From NCBI GenBank assembly GCA_023436205.1, contig JAEZKC010000117.1, positions 62,001-126,000 on the forward strand: a DNA stretch of 64,000 nucleotides, written 5' to 3'. Under the pieces are notes generated by a model that saw only the letters and a list, made by a program, of their open reading frames with translations, searched no databases and was not told where the DNA came from. This DNA comes from Fibrobacterota bacterium (GTDB lineage Bacteria > Fibrobacterota > Chitinivibrionia > Chitinivibrionales > Chitinispirillaceae). Of the stretch, positions 44,833 through 53,648 are shown piece by piece (the first letter of the stretch is position 1; each line of letters begins with the position of its first letter). The translations under genes were made by a program, and so were the position numbers.

Positions 44833-46446
44833 CTAGAAACAGAATCCCCCATCCATCTGCAGGCGGACCTGCCCTTTATCTTTTGCCAAGTCCAGTTCAA
44901 ACAGGGCATTAAGTTTGAAGATGCCGAACGGGTCGTAACTGGCGTAAATGCCGGGACGAAAGTAGTAGTCTGTACCAGGTCCCAGAAACTTCTTGGTTTG
45001 GAGGTCCGGGTTGAGCGCAATATCATCCTGGAACACATCGGTTATTTTGCTTCCCCGGGTGGAGTCATTCAGAGCCAGGCTGGTGATCTTTACACCGGCA
45101 GAAAGCTTCTTATTCACCCCGATGTCGCAGGAGGCAACAATCGCCTGAGAATTAGGGCCTAGTGGTGACCCAAGAGGCTGATTGAAGTGATCGTAACGAT
45201 GGCTCCCTCCATAGAAATGAGTGTAGACCCATGGTTCGATGCGGTGATATTCTATACCAGCGTTAAGATCCCGGGACCACAGTGTTCCGAAATACTGCAT
45301 ACCGGCTGTAAGCGCCCACTTGTTGCCAAAATCATCGGTAAACATTTTCCATGGCGAGAGGAAATCATCAAGGAAGAATTCTCCGTAAAAGCGGAAATTT
45401 TGGGGCCACAGAATACTTCCATCAAAGGAAAGTGCCGCATTATCTCTATCCCCGATATAGTGTTCCACAAATTTGAAGGGCACAAAAGGGATAAAATAGG
45501 TCCATTCCCAGTCGCGCTGTTCGCCGTAATAGTGCGGCCTTAAGGAGTTGTAGGGATCATCGGGTCCCTGCTGATCGGTAGTGCTTCCGCCAACTATCAC
45601 TTCATTGATACCAAAGAAGAGCCGTTCTTTGAAAAGAGAACCGGAGAGGCGGTGTGCATAGAGGTACTTTGGGCGATCTTTCTGACTTCTGAGAAGTCCG
45701 ACAATATGCTGGTATTCAAGAACCGACAGATCCAGTGACGCCCTGAAATAGGTAATGGGAGGCGTCTGACCGGAAAGTGTGAGCGGGTAGTAAACTGTAG
45801 GACCGAACTTAAGATAATCGATGGCGGTTTCAAGTACGATACGCCCGGCATCGTAGGAGATACCTCCCCGGGGAAGGTCTGAGGAGCACAGGTGATTGTT
45901 CTCCCTCCCCCTGTCATACAAATTGTAGGGGACACCGTCGTAAGGCTGGTAGGAGCTTTGGGAAAACAGGGTATCAGAACGGTATTGAGTCCAAACATCC
46001 AGTGCAGAATAAAAAGAAAAATTGCCAATATTACCACTGAAAAGCGGGCTGAGGATACCTCTGCCACCCACAACTTCTCCATGAGAGCGAGTTGACAGAT
46101 CCCCAAGCAGATTCAGATTGACTTTCAGATTTACTTTTTTAACATCGTCATTATAGTGATAGAGTCCGCCGAAGGGTCCAGTGCGATTTGTGAGTTTCTG
46201 ACAAAGATAGCGTTCACGTTCACTGAGAGCGGGGGTTTGTTGCAGCGAATCCAGCATTATCAACAAATCGGCGGAATGAAGAGGCTGTACGTTAATGGAA
46301 CGTGGCGCAAGAGAGTAGCGGGCCTGCATGCGGTAGAGGAACAGGTCCAGCGCTGGATCGATACGCACCAGGGGATCATAATCGGCAGAAGACGGAAAAT
46401 TGAGTGCCACTATCACTAGCGGAAGCAGAAATAGAGATTTGCGCAT
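44833..46446 (-). CDS. Outer-membrane beta-barrel protein, Wzi-like (capsule assembly family)
   Basis: A 537-residue exported protein (signal MRKSLFLLPLVIVALNFPSSA) with alternating amphipathic strands and a terminal Phe, typical of outer-membrane barrels. Blocks YFRASLDLSVLEYQHIVGLL, YLYAHRLSGSLFKERLFFG and FRFYGEFFLDDFLSP resemble Wzi and related capsule-assembly proteins. It may tether or handle exported polysaccharide. The ATG shares one base with the stop of the TPR gene upstream (TAATG), so translation is coupled. Confidence 0.75.
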   Translation of the reverse strand: MRKSLFLLPLVIVALNFPSSADYDPLVRIDPALDLFLYRMQARYSLAPRSINVQPLHSADLLIMLDSLQQTPALSERERYLCQKLTNRTGPFGGLYHYNDDVKKVNLKVNLNLLGDLSTRSHGEVVGGRGILSPLFSGNIGNFSFYSALDVWTQYRSDTLFSQSSYQPYDGVPYNLYDRGRENNHLCSSDLPRGGISYDAGRIVLETAIDYLKFGPTVYYPLTLSGQTPPITYFRASLDLSVLEYQHIVGLLRSQKDRPKYLYAHRLSGSLFKERLFFGINEVIVGGSTTDQQGPDDPYNSLRPHYYGEQRDWEWTYFIPFVPFKFVEHYIGDRDNAALSFDGSILWPQNFRFYGEFFLDDFLSPWKMFTDDFGNKWALTAGMQYFGTLWSRDLNAGIEYHRIEPWVYTHFYGGSHRYDHFNQPLGSPLGPNSQAIVASCDIGVNKKLSAGVKITSLALNDSTRGSKITDVFQDDIALNPDLQTKKFLGPGTDYYFRPGIYASYDPFGIFKLNALFELDLAKDKGQVRLQMDGGFCF

Positions 46447-47471
46447 TATTTTTTCACTGGTTTGTTTTTTGAGCGGATTTCACTTAGGTACTTGAGATGC
46501 CGTTTAAGGTGAGGAATCTCCTTATACTCGGCGGGAATGGGAAGGCTGAGTACTTTTTTGGCCGAGGCGTAAGATTCCTCGGTTTTAGATGCTTGTTCAT
46601 AGCAGTTAACTATTATGTAATAGCCGGTGACCAGATCGGACCAGTTGACCGGGCTGCGTGATTCTGAAAGGGTGATGAGTCTCTCCGCCATGGGGAGCGC
46701 GTCCTTGTAACGTCCTGTCCAAAGGGCAATCAGTGCCCGTATGCGAAGAAAGATGGTGTTGTCGGGAAGATCGGTCAGTACAGAAAGGGCAAGAGAATCC
46801 GCGCGGGCAAACTTCTTACGGTCGATGAGGATCCAGCTCAGAGTGTTTTTGGCCGCATGATTAAAAGGGAAAGGTGCATTCAGAGCTTTTTCAATCGATT
46901 CGACACCCTTCTCCACCTTGTCTTCGGTAACGAAGGGTAGCCATTTAAGGCTGGTGCTGAGATAGTAGTCGAAAGCCCCGATGCCCAGATCTGCCGCAAG
47001 AAAGTTTGGATCCTCTTTTTTGACCTGTTTGAGAATGCCCACCGAGGAGACTGCATTCTTTACTCCATCAAACCAGTTACCCGACTTAGCCTGCATAATC
47101 CCGATACCCCCGATCAGGTTGGCCGTGTAAAAGAGGCAACGCAGGGAATCGGGCCCTTTCAGGTTAGGCAAACGGGTTTCCAGTACCTTACGGATGCTGT
47201 CGGCAAGTTCCTGAAACCGTTTTCCATCAACAAGATAGGATTCATAGTCAAGGATTCGGGTCTGTTCGATAGTGGCAAGGATATAGAGGGCGTCGAAGTC
47301 ATCGGGGGTAGCCCTAAGCTGCTCATTAATCAGCTCGGAGGCCTGGTGATACTTCTGAGAGACCATGAGCTGCAGAGCGGTTTGCGAGACTTTGCTCTCA
47401 GCCTGCGGCGAAGAGGCGCAGAGCAGTGCGGTGATCAAGAGTAAAAGCAGTGTAGACGGTTTCAGATGCAT
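46446..47471 (-). CDS. Exported TPR-containing protein
   Basis: A 341-residue protein from ATG 47471 (GGAGG two bases upstream; the frame is open to 47522). A signal peptide (LLLLLITALLCASSPQA) precedes tetratricopeptide-like helical repeats. Visible repeats include YHQASELINEQLRATPDDFD and later FARADSLALSVLTDLPDNT and YKDALPMAERLITL. A periplasmic helper for the Wzi-like barrel encoded immediately downstream (one-base overlap) is a reasonable inference. It is divergent from bioC across a 106-bp region. Confidence 0.75.
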   Translation of the reverse strand: MHLKPSTLLLLLITALLCASSPQAESKVSQTALQLMVSQKYHQASELINEQLRATPDDFDALYILATIEQTRILDYESYLVDGKRFQELADSIRKVLETRLPNLKGPDSLRCLFYTANLIGGIGIMQAKSGNWFDGVKNAVSSVGILKQVKKEDPNFLAADLGIGAFDYYLSTSLKWLPFVTEDKVEKGVESIEKALNAPFPFNHAAKNTLSWILIDRKKFARADSLALSVLTDLPDNTIFLRIRALIALWTGRYKDALPMAERLITLSESRSPVNWSDLVTGYYIIVNCYEQASKTEESYASAKKVLSLPIPAEYKEIPHLKRHLKYLSEIRSKNKPVKK

Positions 47472-47512
47472 TTCCTCCAATGCTTTAAATATAACGCATG
47501 TACGGCCATCAT

Positions 47513-47539
47513 GCCATGCCAAGACATCCGTAGCATGGC
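47513..47539. promoter_or_regulatory. Inverted repeat in the bioC upstream region
   Basis: GCCATGC (47513-47519) and GCATGGC (47533-47539), perfect 7-bp arms 13 bp apart, between the divergent TPR gene and bioC. The arm-spacing layout is like a dimer operator, but the arms do not match the known BirA site (TTGTAAAC/GTTTACAA). Confidence 0.35.
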
Positions 47540-47577
47540 GCCCCTGCTTGCCAAAGAACTATTTTACCCTTTCTGAA

Positions 47578-48384
47578 ATGGAGGTTTGTATCAAGTCTGC
47601 CCCGCTATTTGTATCAAGGGCCCCAAAACGGAGAATAGCCGGCCTTTTTTCAAAAAATGCCACACGGTACGAAGCTTCGGCCACGGTTCAGATGGAGATA
47701 CAGCGAACAGTGGGGCAGCGCGCTTCGGGCCTGTTCAAAAGCAATCATCGATGGTGTGACATTGGAAGCGGTCCGGGGACTCTGCTGCAATTCACGACGA
47801 ATTTCCCCGCAGATCTGCGAATCATCTGTCTTGATTTGGCATTTGCGCCCCTTCGCCTGGCCTCCTTGCACAAAAGCAGTTTACCGGTGAATGGTGACCT
47901 GGAGACACTCCCCTTTCGCAAGTCAAGCTTTGACGGCGTGGTTATTTCCTCCATGCTTCAGTGGGTTGCCGACCCGGCCGCAGCGCTGGGCAACGCGGCG
48001 AAAGTACTTAAAAAGAACGGCATAGTCGTCTTTTCCCTTTTTACCGAAGGATCATTTCGGGAGCTTTACTCGTTGAGAGCCAGCCGAGGCCTTTCGGTAC
48101 CGGCCTGGTTTCCAAAGGCGAATGAATTTCTGGTTTTGCTAAAGGATGCCGGGCTTGAGATTGAGAATCCTGTTGAGGAATTCAGTCTTTCAGTTTATCA
48201 CGAAAACGGGTTCAAAGCATTAAAAAGCCTCAGCGCCATTGGCGGAACAGCAGTGCAGGGGCCATTATTAAAAAGAAAGGAACTTCTAAAACTTTGCCGG
48301 GATTACGACGACCAGTATTCATCTGAAAAAGGCACACCGGTTACCTACTGTTGGATCACCGGTACTGCCAAGCGGATTGCATGA
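47578..48384 (+). CDS. bioC: Malonyl-ACP O-methyltransferase BioC
   Basis: A 268-residue SAM-dependent methyltransferase that methylates malonyl-ACP so that fatty-acid enzymes can build pimeloyl-ACP for biotin. The N-terminal FSKNATRYEASATVQME matches the BioC F-x-x-A-x-x-Y-x-x-x-A-x-v-Q signature, and WCDIGSGPGTLL is SAM motif I. VISSMLQWVADP is the typical post-motif. The frame is open upstream to 47365, but ATG 47578 is the only in-frame ATG near the conserved start. It has no clear ribosome-binding site ahead, and GGAGG lies just inside it. It heads the operon. Confidence 0.9.
   Translation: MEVCIKSAPLFVSRAPKRRIAGLFSKNATRYEASATVQMEIQRTVGQRASGLFKSNHRWCDIGSGPGTLLQFTTNFPADLRIICLDLAFAPLRLASLHKSSLPVNGDLETLPFRKSSFDGVVISSMLQWVADPAAALGNAAKVLKKNGIVVFSLFTEGSFRELYSLRASRGLSVPAWFPKANEFLVLLKDAGLEIENPVEEFSLSVYHENGFKALKSLSAIGGTAVQGPLLKRKELLKLCRDYDDQYSSEKGTPVTYCWITGTAKRIA
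47585..47618 (+). repeat. Direct repeat TTTGTATCAAG x2 at the bioC start
   Basis: Perfect 11-bp copies at 47585-47595 and 47608-47618, 23 bp apart start to start. The spacing is not a multiple of three, so it is not a protein-level duplication. It may be an operator or RNA element. Confidence 0.4.
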
Positions 48385-49064
48385 TGAAAAAGAGAGGAAT
48401 TTTTATAACTGGAAGCGGAACGGATGTGGGAAAAACCTTTGTCTCGAAGCTCCTCTTTGAGTGTTTTTCTGCTTCGGGAAACAAAACCGGTTACATGAAG
48501 CCTGTTCAGACCGGTTGTATTCTGGAGAGTGATGGAGAGATTATCGCTCCAGATGCCAGATATGTTTTGTCATCAAATGTCAATGATATAAACACGATCG
48601 TGCCCTATCGTTTTGAGCCAGCCTGTTCTCCTCACCTGGCGGCTTCCCTGGCGGGTACAAAGATTTCTCTTCAGAAAATAACTGATACATTTCTCAAACT
48701 GCAGGATACCTGCGAAGTTATTCTGGTGGAAGGGGCCGGCGGCGTAATGGTTCCCTTCAACAACAAAGAGTTTACATCCGATTTGATCAAAGCACTTGAC
48801 ATTCCAGCAATACTCATTACTACTCCGGGTCTGGGGACCATAAATCACACATTACTCTCCATTGATGCCCTCAGACATTCTGGAGTCGAGCTCATCGGAA
48901 TAGTTATTAACAACGCCGGGAATATTGCACGTGACTTCATTTATGAGGACAATGTGCGATTCATCAGTGAAAAGTCAACTGTCCCCTGTATCGAAACAGG
49001 CTATGGAGCCACTGTTGATCACAATGTAAAGGAATTCTGCGATGAGCTCAAAAACCGGTTATGA
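48381..49064 (+). CDS. bioD: Dethiobiotin synthetase BioD
   Basis: A 227-residue ATP-dependent carboxylase that closes the ureido ring of dethiobiotin from DAPA and CO2. The P-loop GSGTDVGKTF and the KPVQTG block (catalytic Lys) are present, as is VEGAGGVMVP. The start ATGATG overlaps the bioC stop (either ATG fits), and the end overlaps bioA by 23 bp. Confidence 0.95.
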   Translation: MMKKRGIFITGSGTDVGKTFVSKLLFECFSASGNKTGYMKPVQTGCILESDGEIIAPDARYVLSSNVNDINTIVPYRFEPACSPHLAASLAGTKISLQKITDTFLKLQDTCEVILVEGAGGVMVPFNNKEFTSDLIKALDIPAILITTPGLGTINHTLLSIDALRHSGVELIGIVINNAGNIARDFIYEDNVRFISEKSTVPCIETGYGATVDHNVKEFCDELKNRL

Positions 49065-50373
49065 ACATCTCTGGATGCCCTTTACAAGTCATGAAGATTT
49101 CATCAAACACCCTCCACTGGTGATTGAACGAGGGTCGGGCATTTACGTTTTCGATTCGCGGGGACGAAAATACATAGACGCTGTCGGTTCGTGGTGGGTA
49201 AGCATTCTGGGGCATTGTAATGAGGAGATAAGTGCGGCTATACGCGATCAGCTTGGAAAACTTGAACATGTGCTCATGGCCGGTTTCATCACACCGCCAG
49301 CGCTTGAACTTTCGCAGATTCTGGGAGAGCTTCTTCCCAGACCACTGAGCCGGATATTCTATTCCGATGATGGTTCCACTTCAGTAGAAGTGGCCCTCAA
49401 AATCGCCTTGCAGTATCATGCGATTCGGGGTAGCAATCGCAGTGCCTTTGTCGCCCTTGGCGGAGGTTACCACGGTGATACTCTGGGAGCCATGTCGGTG
49501 GGGGCGATTCCCTCTTTTCATTCGCTTTTCCATGATCGTTTCAAAAAGCAGTACTATACCGATTCACCCTACTGCTACCGGTGTCCGGTTGGCAAAGAGG
49601 AGAAAAGCTGTTCAGCGGAATGTATGAATTCTCTTCAGAAAATTCTAAATGAGCGGGGTTCGGAGATCGCCGCCTGTATTTTTGAGCCGATGGTGCAGGG
49701 TGCAGTGGGAATGAGGGTCTATCCTCCAAAGGTACTGAAGAAGATTTTTGATCTTTGCAAAGAGTACGCAGTCATCACCATCGCCGATGAGGTAGCGATG
49801 GGACTTGGAAGAACCGGGAAAATGTTTGCATGTGATCACGCCGGCGTTGTCCCGGATATCATGTGTCTGGCAAAGGGGCTCACAGGTGGCTATCTTCCGC
49901 TGGCGGTTACAGCTGTAAAGGAAGAGATCTATGAGACGTTCAAGGGTGATTTCCGTTCAGACAAGACGTTCAATCACGGGCATACGTTCACCGGGAACCC
50001 TCTGGCGGCATCGGCTGCATGTGCAGCCATGAAGCTGATTATCAAAAAGCAGTTACCTCAGTCAGCCGAGAAAGTAATGAGCTTTTTTGCTGCAAAACTT
50101 GAATCTTTAAACAATTTTGATAATGTAGGCGGAATACGGCATCTGGGATTTGCGGGAGCTTTTGAAATAGTAAAAGATAAGGAAAGCAAGGAAAGGTTCC
50201 CTGCGGAGGAAAGGGTCACATTCAGAATATGCCAGAAAGCGATTGAAAAGGGGCTTATTATACGGCCACTGGGAGATACCATCTACTACATGCCTCCTTT
50301 TACCGTCAACGAAGATGAACTGTCCAGCATTTTCTCTATCACCAGAGAAGCTATTAAAGAGGTGCTTGAATGA
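49042..50373 (+). CDS. bioA: Adenosylmethionine-8-amino-7-oxononanoate aminotransferase BioA
   Basis: A 443-residue class III PLP aminotransferase that makes DAPA from KAPA. The signature ITIADEVAMGLGRTG (Asp249 binds the cofactor pyridine) and Lys278 in CLAKGLTGG are present, with GHTFTGNPLA as the phosphate/adjacent-subunit loop. Four cysteines in CYRCPVGKEEKSCSAEC resemble the Bacillus-type BioA/BioK subgroup, in which lysine rather than SAM can be the amino donor. That donor choice is inference only. It overlaps both neighbours (23 bp with bioD, 4 bp with bioF). Confidence 0.94.
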   Translation: MSSKTGYEHLWMPFTSHEDFIKHPPLVIERGSGIYVFDSRGRKYIDAVGSWWVSILGHCNEEISAAIRDQLGKLEHVLMAGFITPPALELSQILGELLPRPLSRIFYSDDGSTSVEVALKIALQYHAIRGSNRSAFVALGGGYHGDTLGAMSVGAIPSFHSLFHDRFKKQYYTDSPYCYRCPVGKEEKSCSAECMNSLQKILNERGSEIAACIFEPMVQGAVGMRVYPPKVLKKIFDLCKEYAVITIADEVAMGLGRTGKMFACDHAGVVPDIMCLAKGLTGGYLPLAVTAVKEEIYETFKGDFRSDKTFNHGHTFTGNPLAASAACAAMKLIIKKQLPQSAEKVMSFFAAKLESLNNFDNVGGIRHLGFAGAFEIVKDKESKERFPAEERVTFRICQKAIEKGLIIRPLGDTIYYMPPFTVNEDELSSIFSITREAIKEVLE

Positions 50374-51503
50374 ATCCGCCGATTCTGGATCGTTTGGAAC
50401 GGGATCTGGAAAAGCGCAAATCGGAATTTCTTTTCCGATCCATACCGTTATACAAATCTGAAACACATATCGACCTCAGCACCAACAGTTATCTCGATCT
50501 CCAAAACTGTTCTATAGTCCGGATAGAGGCTGCGCGACTTACCGCCGCCCAACATTTCGGCAATATGGCCTCCCGTCTGATACGTCAGGCCTCACCACTT
50601 TACGAAGCACTCGAGAGAGAAATTGCCGACTGGAAGCACACTGAAAGCGCTCTGGTTTACAATTCCGGTTACGCAGCCAATGTGGGAGTGATCCAGGCGA
50701 TCTGCAATCGGCACACAGATATTTTCAGCGACCGATTGAATCATGCATCCATTATTGACGGATGCACCCTGTCCGGAGGACGACTGTTTAGATACCGCCA
50801 TAACGATATGAGCGACCTGGAACGATTGCTCAGAGAATCCAGCTCGCAGGATAAAGTGATAACAACCGATACCATTTTCAGCATGGACGGGGATCGGGCT
50901 CCACTGGAAGAGATTTGCGATCTGGGCAGAAAATACGGTTGTGCGGTAATGGTGGATGAGGCACATGCAGCAGGCATTTTCGGCAAAACACTGAGCGGTC
51001 TTGTAGAGGAAACCGGGACTGCAGATGGAATACATATAAGAATAGGAACGTTGAGCAAGGCGATCGCAGGTTTGGGCGGTTTCTTTGCCGGTTCCAAAGA
51101 GCTCAGGGACTTTCTTGTAAACAGTTCAAGGAGCCTAATCTATTCGACGGGACTTCCACATCAGGTACTCGCATTCAATCTGGCCTCAGTTCGTTTTATC
51201 AGGCAAAATCCCGATTTGGGAGTTCGTCTTCTGCAAACTGCAGACGAATTCAGGAGCATGCTGACAAGTGCAGGTTTTGACTGCATGGGTTCCACAAGTC
51301 AGATAGTGCCGGTTGCCATGAGCAATTCCCGGGCGGCTCTGGAACTGTCGGCATTTTTACGCAAGCACAATATATTTGCCCCCGCAATTCGTCCCCCAAC
51401 GGTACCCAAAGGCTCAGAAAGACTCCGGTTTTCGGTGCATCTTGGAGTCCAGAAGTCCCAACTTGAGCAGATCGTAAGCTGCATGCAGAAATGGAAACAT
51501 TGA
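50370..51503 (+). CDS. bioF: 8-amino-7-oxononanoate synthase BioF
   Basis: A 377-residue alpha-oxoamine synthase that condenses pimeloyl-ACP (or CoA) with L-alanine. Motifs are FGNMASRLIRQASP, VMVDEAHAAGIFG and IGTLSKAIAGLGGF with Lys230 as the PLP lysine. The glycine-rich CoA/ACP contact SGYAANVG is present. The start overlaps the bioA stop by 4 bp (ATGA). Confidence 0.95.
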   Translation: MNPPILDRLERDLEKRKSEFLFRSIPLYKSETHIDLSTNSYLDLQNCSIVRIEAARLTAAQHFGNMASRLIRQASPLYEALEREIADWKHTESALVYNSGYAANVGVIQAICNRHTDIFSDRLNHASIIDGCTLSGGRLFRYRHNDMSDLERLLRESSSQDKVITTDTIFSMDGDRAPLEEICDLGRKYGCAVMVDEAHAAGIFGKTLSGLVEETGTADGIHIRIGTLSKAIAGLGGFFAGSKELRDFLVNSSRSLIYSTGLPHQVLAFNLASVRFIRQNPDLGVRLLQTADEFRSMLTSAGFDCMGSTSQIVPVAMSNSRAALELSAFLRKHNIFAPAIRPPTVPKGSERLRFSVHLGVQKSQLEQIVSCMQKWKH

Positions 51504-51504
51504 C

Positions 51505-52197
51505 ATGAGCAAAGCAATTGTTTTCGGCGGGTGGGCTCTGGGACCTGAAATTCTAAAACCGGTTTTCGGAGAGAGTGCCTCTTACATTGATGTCAATCAT
51601 CTTGTATCGGCACTTTTCAACTGCGAAACACTTGTGGAAAACTGGCCAGAAAAGGTTATTTCCATTTTACAATTGACTGACAAGGTGGATTGCCTGGTCG
51701 GATGGTCAACCGGAGCAATGTTTGCCTTTGCATTAGCCAGGAAAATGAATGTTGACAGACTCATTCTGCTTTCTGCCACACCCAGTTTTTGCCGAAATGG
51801 CACTTTCAAATTCGGAACAAGGCCATCAGTGCTAGACCAGATGATAAGAAACATAGATAGCGACCCTGTTCCCACTCTCAGTTCTTTTATCGAAAGATGC
51901 GGCCTGGATCCTCAAAAAATCGATTTTGACAGATACTCATCAGAACAACTCAAGAAGGGTCTTAAATTTCTCAAACAGGCAGATTTGCACCCGCTTGCAC
52001 CTCTTCCCTTAAAGCCACTTTTTCTTCATGGCAGGGAGGATGAAATCATACCGTGGGATGCATCTGTCTATTTCAGCAGGGAAACTGGAGGTGTGCACCA
52101 TGAGTTAGCCGGCTCGCACACATTTTTTCTTCAGCACAGATCCGAAGTTTGCAGATACATTGATGAAACTTACAGGTACATGGATAATGTGACCTGA
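51505..52197 (+). CDS. Alpha/beta hydrolase, probable pimeloyl-ACP methyl ester esterase (BioH-like)
   Basis: A 230-residue alpha/beta hydrolase lying between bioF and bioB. Its catalytic triad is readable: Ser68 in LVGWSTGA, Asp179 in HGREDEIIP and His205 in GSHTFF. By position it should release the methyl group from pimeloyl-ACP methyl ester, ending BioC-initiated chain building. The GWSxG nucleophile elbow fits BioH-type more than BioG (DUF452), but overall similarity to E. coli BioH is not obvious, so it could be a distinct isofunctional esterase. The start is 1 bp after the bioF stop. Confidence 0.8.
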   Translation: MSKAIVFGGWALGPEILKPVFGESASYIDVNHLVSALFNCETLVENWPEKVISILQLTDKVDCLVGWSTGAMFAFALARKMNVDRLILLSATPSFCRNGTFKFGTRPSVLDQMIRNIDSDPVPTLSSFIERCGLDPQKIDFDRYSSEQLKKGLKFLKQADLHPLAPLPLKPLFLHGREDEIIPWDASVYFSRETGGVHHELAGSHTFFLQHRSEVCRYIDETYRYMDNVT

Positions 52198-52215
52198 CAA
52201 CCAATAAGGATAATT

Positions 52216-53181
52216 ATGAATTATTTTAGCGTGGCTGAAGAACTGTACCGAAAAGCGATCGAAAAGCGATTCAGCAGAGATGATCTGGAACTGATTGCAA
52301 ACTGGCCACTTGACAAAATAAGCATTCTCTTCGCTGCCGCAGACCAGACCCGCAGGCATTTCTGCAACGATCAGGCAGACCCCTGTACCCTCATGAATAT
52401 TAAATCAGGCGGCTGCAGCGAGGATTGTGCATTCTGTTCCCAGTCGGCTCACAATACCACCGATGTTAAGGTTCAGGACCTTTCGGAGCCCGCGGAGATC
52501 GCTAGGAGATGCGAGGAGGCATTTGCAAACGGCTTTCCGTTCTGTGTCGTATCCAGCGGTCGGGGGTTGTCAAGAGATGAACTGGCATCGGTTTGTGAAG
52601 CACTGGAAAAGTGTAAAGGAGAGAAGCATGCATCCCTGGGCATTCTTCAGGATGAGGAATTTGCCATGCTGGTAAAAGCCGGGGTCAAGTGCTATAACCA
52701 TAATCTGGAAACATGTCGATCCTATTTCCCTCAGATTGTCACCACCCACAGTTATGATGAAAGAGTAGAGACTGTAAGACGGGCGAAAAAGGCGGGTTTA
52801 AAAGTGTGCTGCGGAGGAATTTTCGGACTGGGAGAGAACTGGCACCAACGAATCGAATTCTGTCTTGAGCTTCGTAATCTGGATGTGGACACGGTGCCAC
52901 TCAATTTTCTCAACGCGATCCCGGGCACAAGGGTTGCTCCTCTTAAAGAAACGCCTCTTGAATTATTGAAAATCGTTTCCATGTTCCGTCTGGCAATGCC
53001 CTCCAAAAATATAAAGGTATGCGGCGGGCGGGAGGTCAACCTGGGTTCCCTTCAAAGCATGATGTTTTTTGCGGGGGCAAACGGCTATGTTTCCGGCGGA
53101 TATCTCACGACCCCGGGTGATGGCTGGGCTGCAGATGACAAAATGATAGGGGCGCTCGGGCTGGAAAAAAGACTTACCTGA
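52216..53181 (+). CDS. bioB: Biotin synthase BioB
   Basis: A 321-residue radical SAM enzyme that inserts sulfur into dethiobiotin. The [4Fe-4S] motif is SGGCSEDCAFCSQS (Cys67, Cys71, Cys74). Other features are YNHNLET with the [2Fe-2S] ligand region, NFLNAIPGTRVAP and VCGGREVNLG (GGRE with conserved Arg). AAGGA is five bases before the ATG, giving bioB its own strong ribosome-binding site 18 bp after the esterase gene. Confidence 0.95.
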   Translation: MNYFSVAEELYRKAIEKRFSRDDLELIANWPLDKISILFAAADQTRRHFCNDQADPCTLMNIKSGGCSEDCAFCSQSAHNTTDVKVQDLSEPAEIARRCEEAFANGFPFCVVSSGRGLSRDELASVCEALEKCKGEKHASLGILQDEEFAMLVKAGVKCYNHNLETCRSYFPQIVTTHSYDERVETVRRAKKAGLKVCCGGIFGLGENWHQRIEFCLELRNLDVDTVPLNFLNAIPGTRVAPLKETPLELLKIVSMFRLAMPSKNIKVCGGREVNLGSLQSMMFFAGANGYVSGGYLTTPGDGWAADDKMIGALGLEKRLT

Positions 53182-53216
53182 CAAAAAGTCATTCACAAAT
53201 GCATTCAGGAGATTCC

Positions 53217-53648
53217 ATGATCAACTTATGTCCATTCTGTATGATCGGGTCAGGGCAATCACCTGCGTATATAGTTTACAAAAATGAGCACTGTATCGCT
53301 TTTCTGGACAAGCGGCCTCTGTTTCCCGGTCACACCCTTCTCGTTCCGCTCGATCATATCGAAACACTGGACCAGATGACTGTACCCTGGTCGGGAGATT
53401 TTTTCAGAGTCCTCTGCATTCTTTCAAAAGCCGTTCAGAACGGTATGGATGCTGAAGGCACATTTATTGCCGAAAACAACCGGATAAGTCAGAGTGTTCC
53501 CCATCTTCACTTTCATATTGTGCCTCGTCGTCACAAAGACGGTCTGAAAGGGTTTTTCTGGCCGAGGCACCAGTATAAAAGTGAAGAGGAGATGAGTTAT
53601 GTGGCAGAACAGATAAGAATAGCCATTCAGAACGCCTTAACAGCTTAG
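53217..53648 (+). CDS. HIT family protein
   Basis: A 143-residue histidine-triad protein from ATG 53217, with AGGAG five bases ahead. The triad HLHFHIVPRR is intact, and CPFCMIG at the N-terminus matches zinc-binding HIT proteins. HIT enzymes hydrolyse or transfer nucleotidyl groups (for example Ap4A or AMP-lysine). The substrate is unknown. It lies 35 bp after bioB and may be cotranscribed. Its end overlaps the convergent HypA-like gene by 12 bp. Confidence 0.9.
   Translation: MINLCPFCMIGSGQSPAYIVYKNEHCIAFLDKRPLFPGHTLLVPLDHIETLDQMTVPWSGDFFRVLCILSKAVQNGMDAEGTFIAENNRISQSVPHLHFHIVPRRHKDGLKGFFWPRHQYKSEEEMSYVAEQIRIAIQNALTA

Noticed and set aside
47472..47577. BirA operator ahead of bioC
   Set aside because: Neither TTGTAAAC nor its partner is present; only an unrelated dyad is seen.
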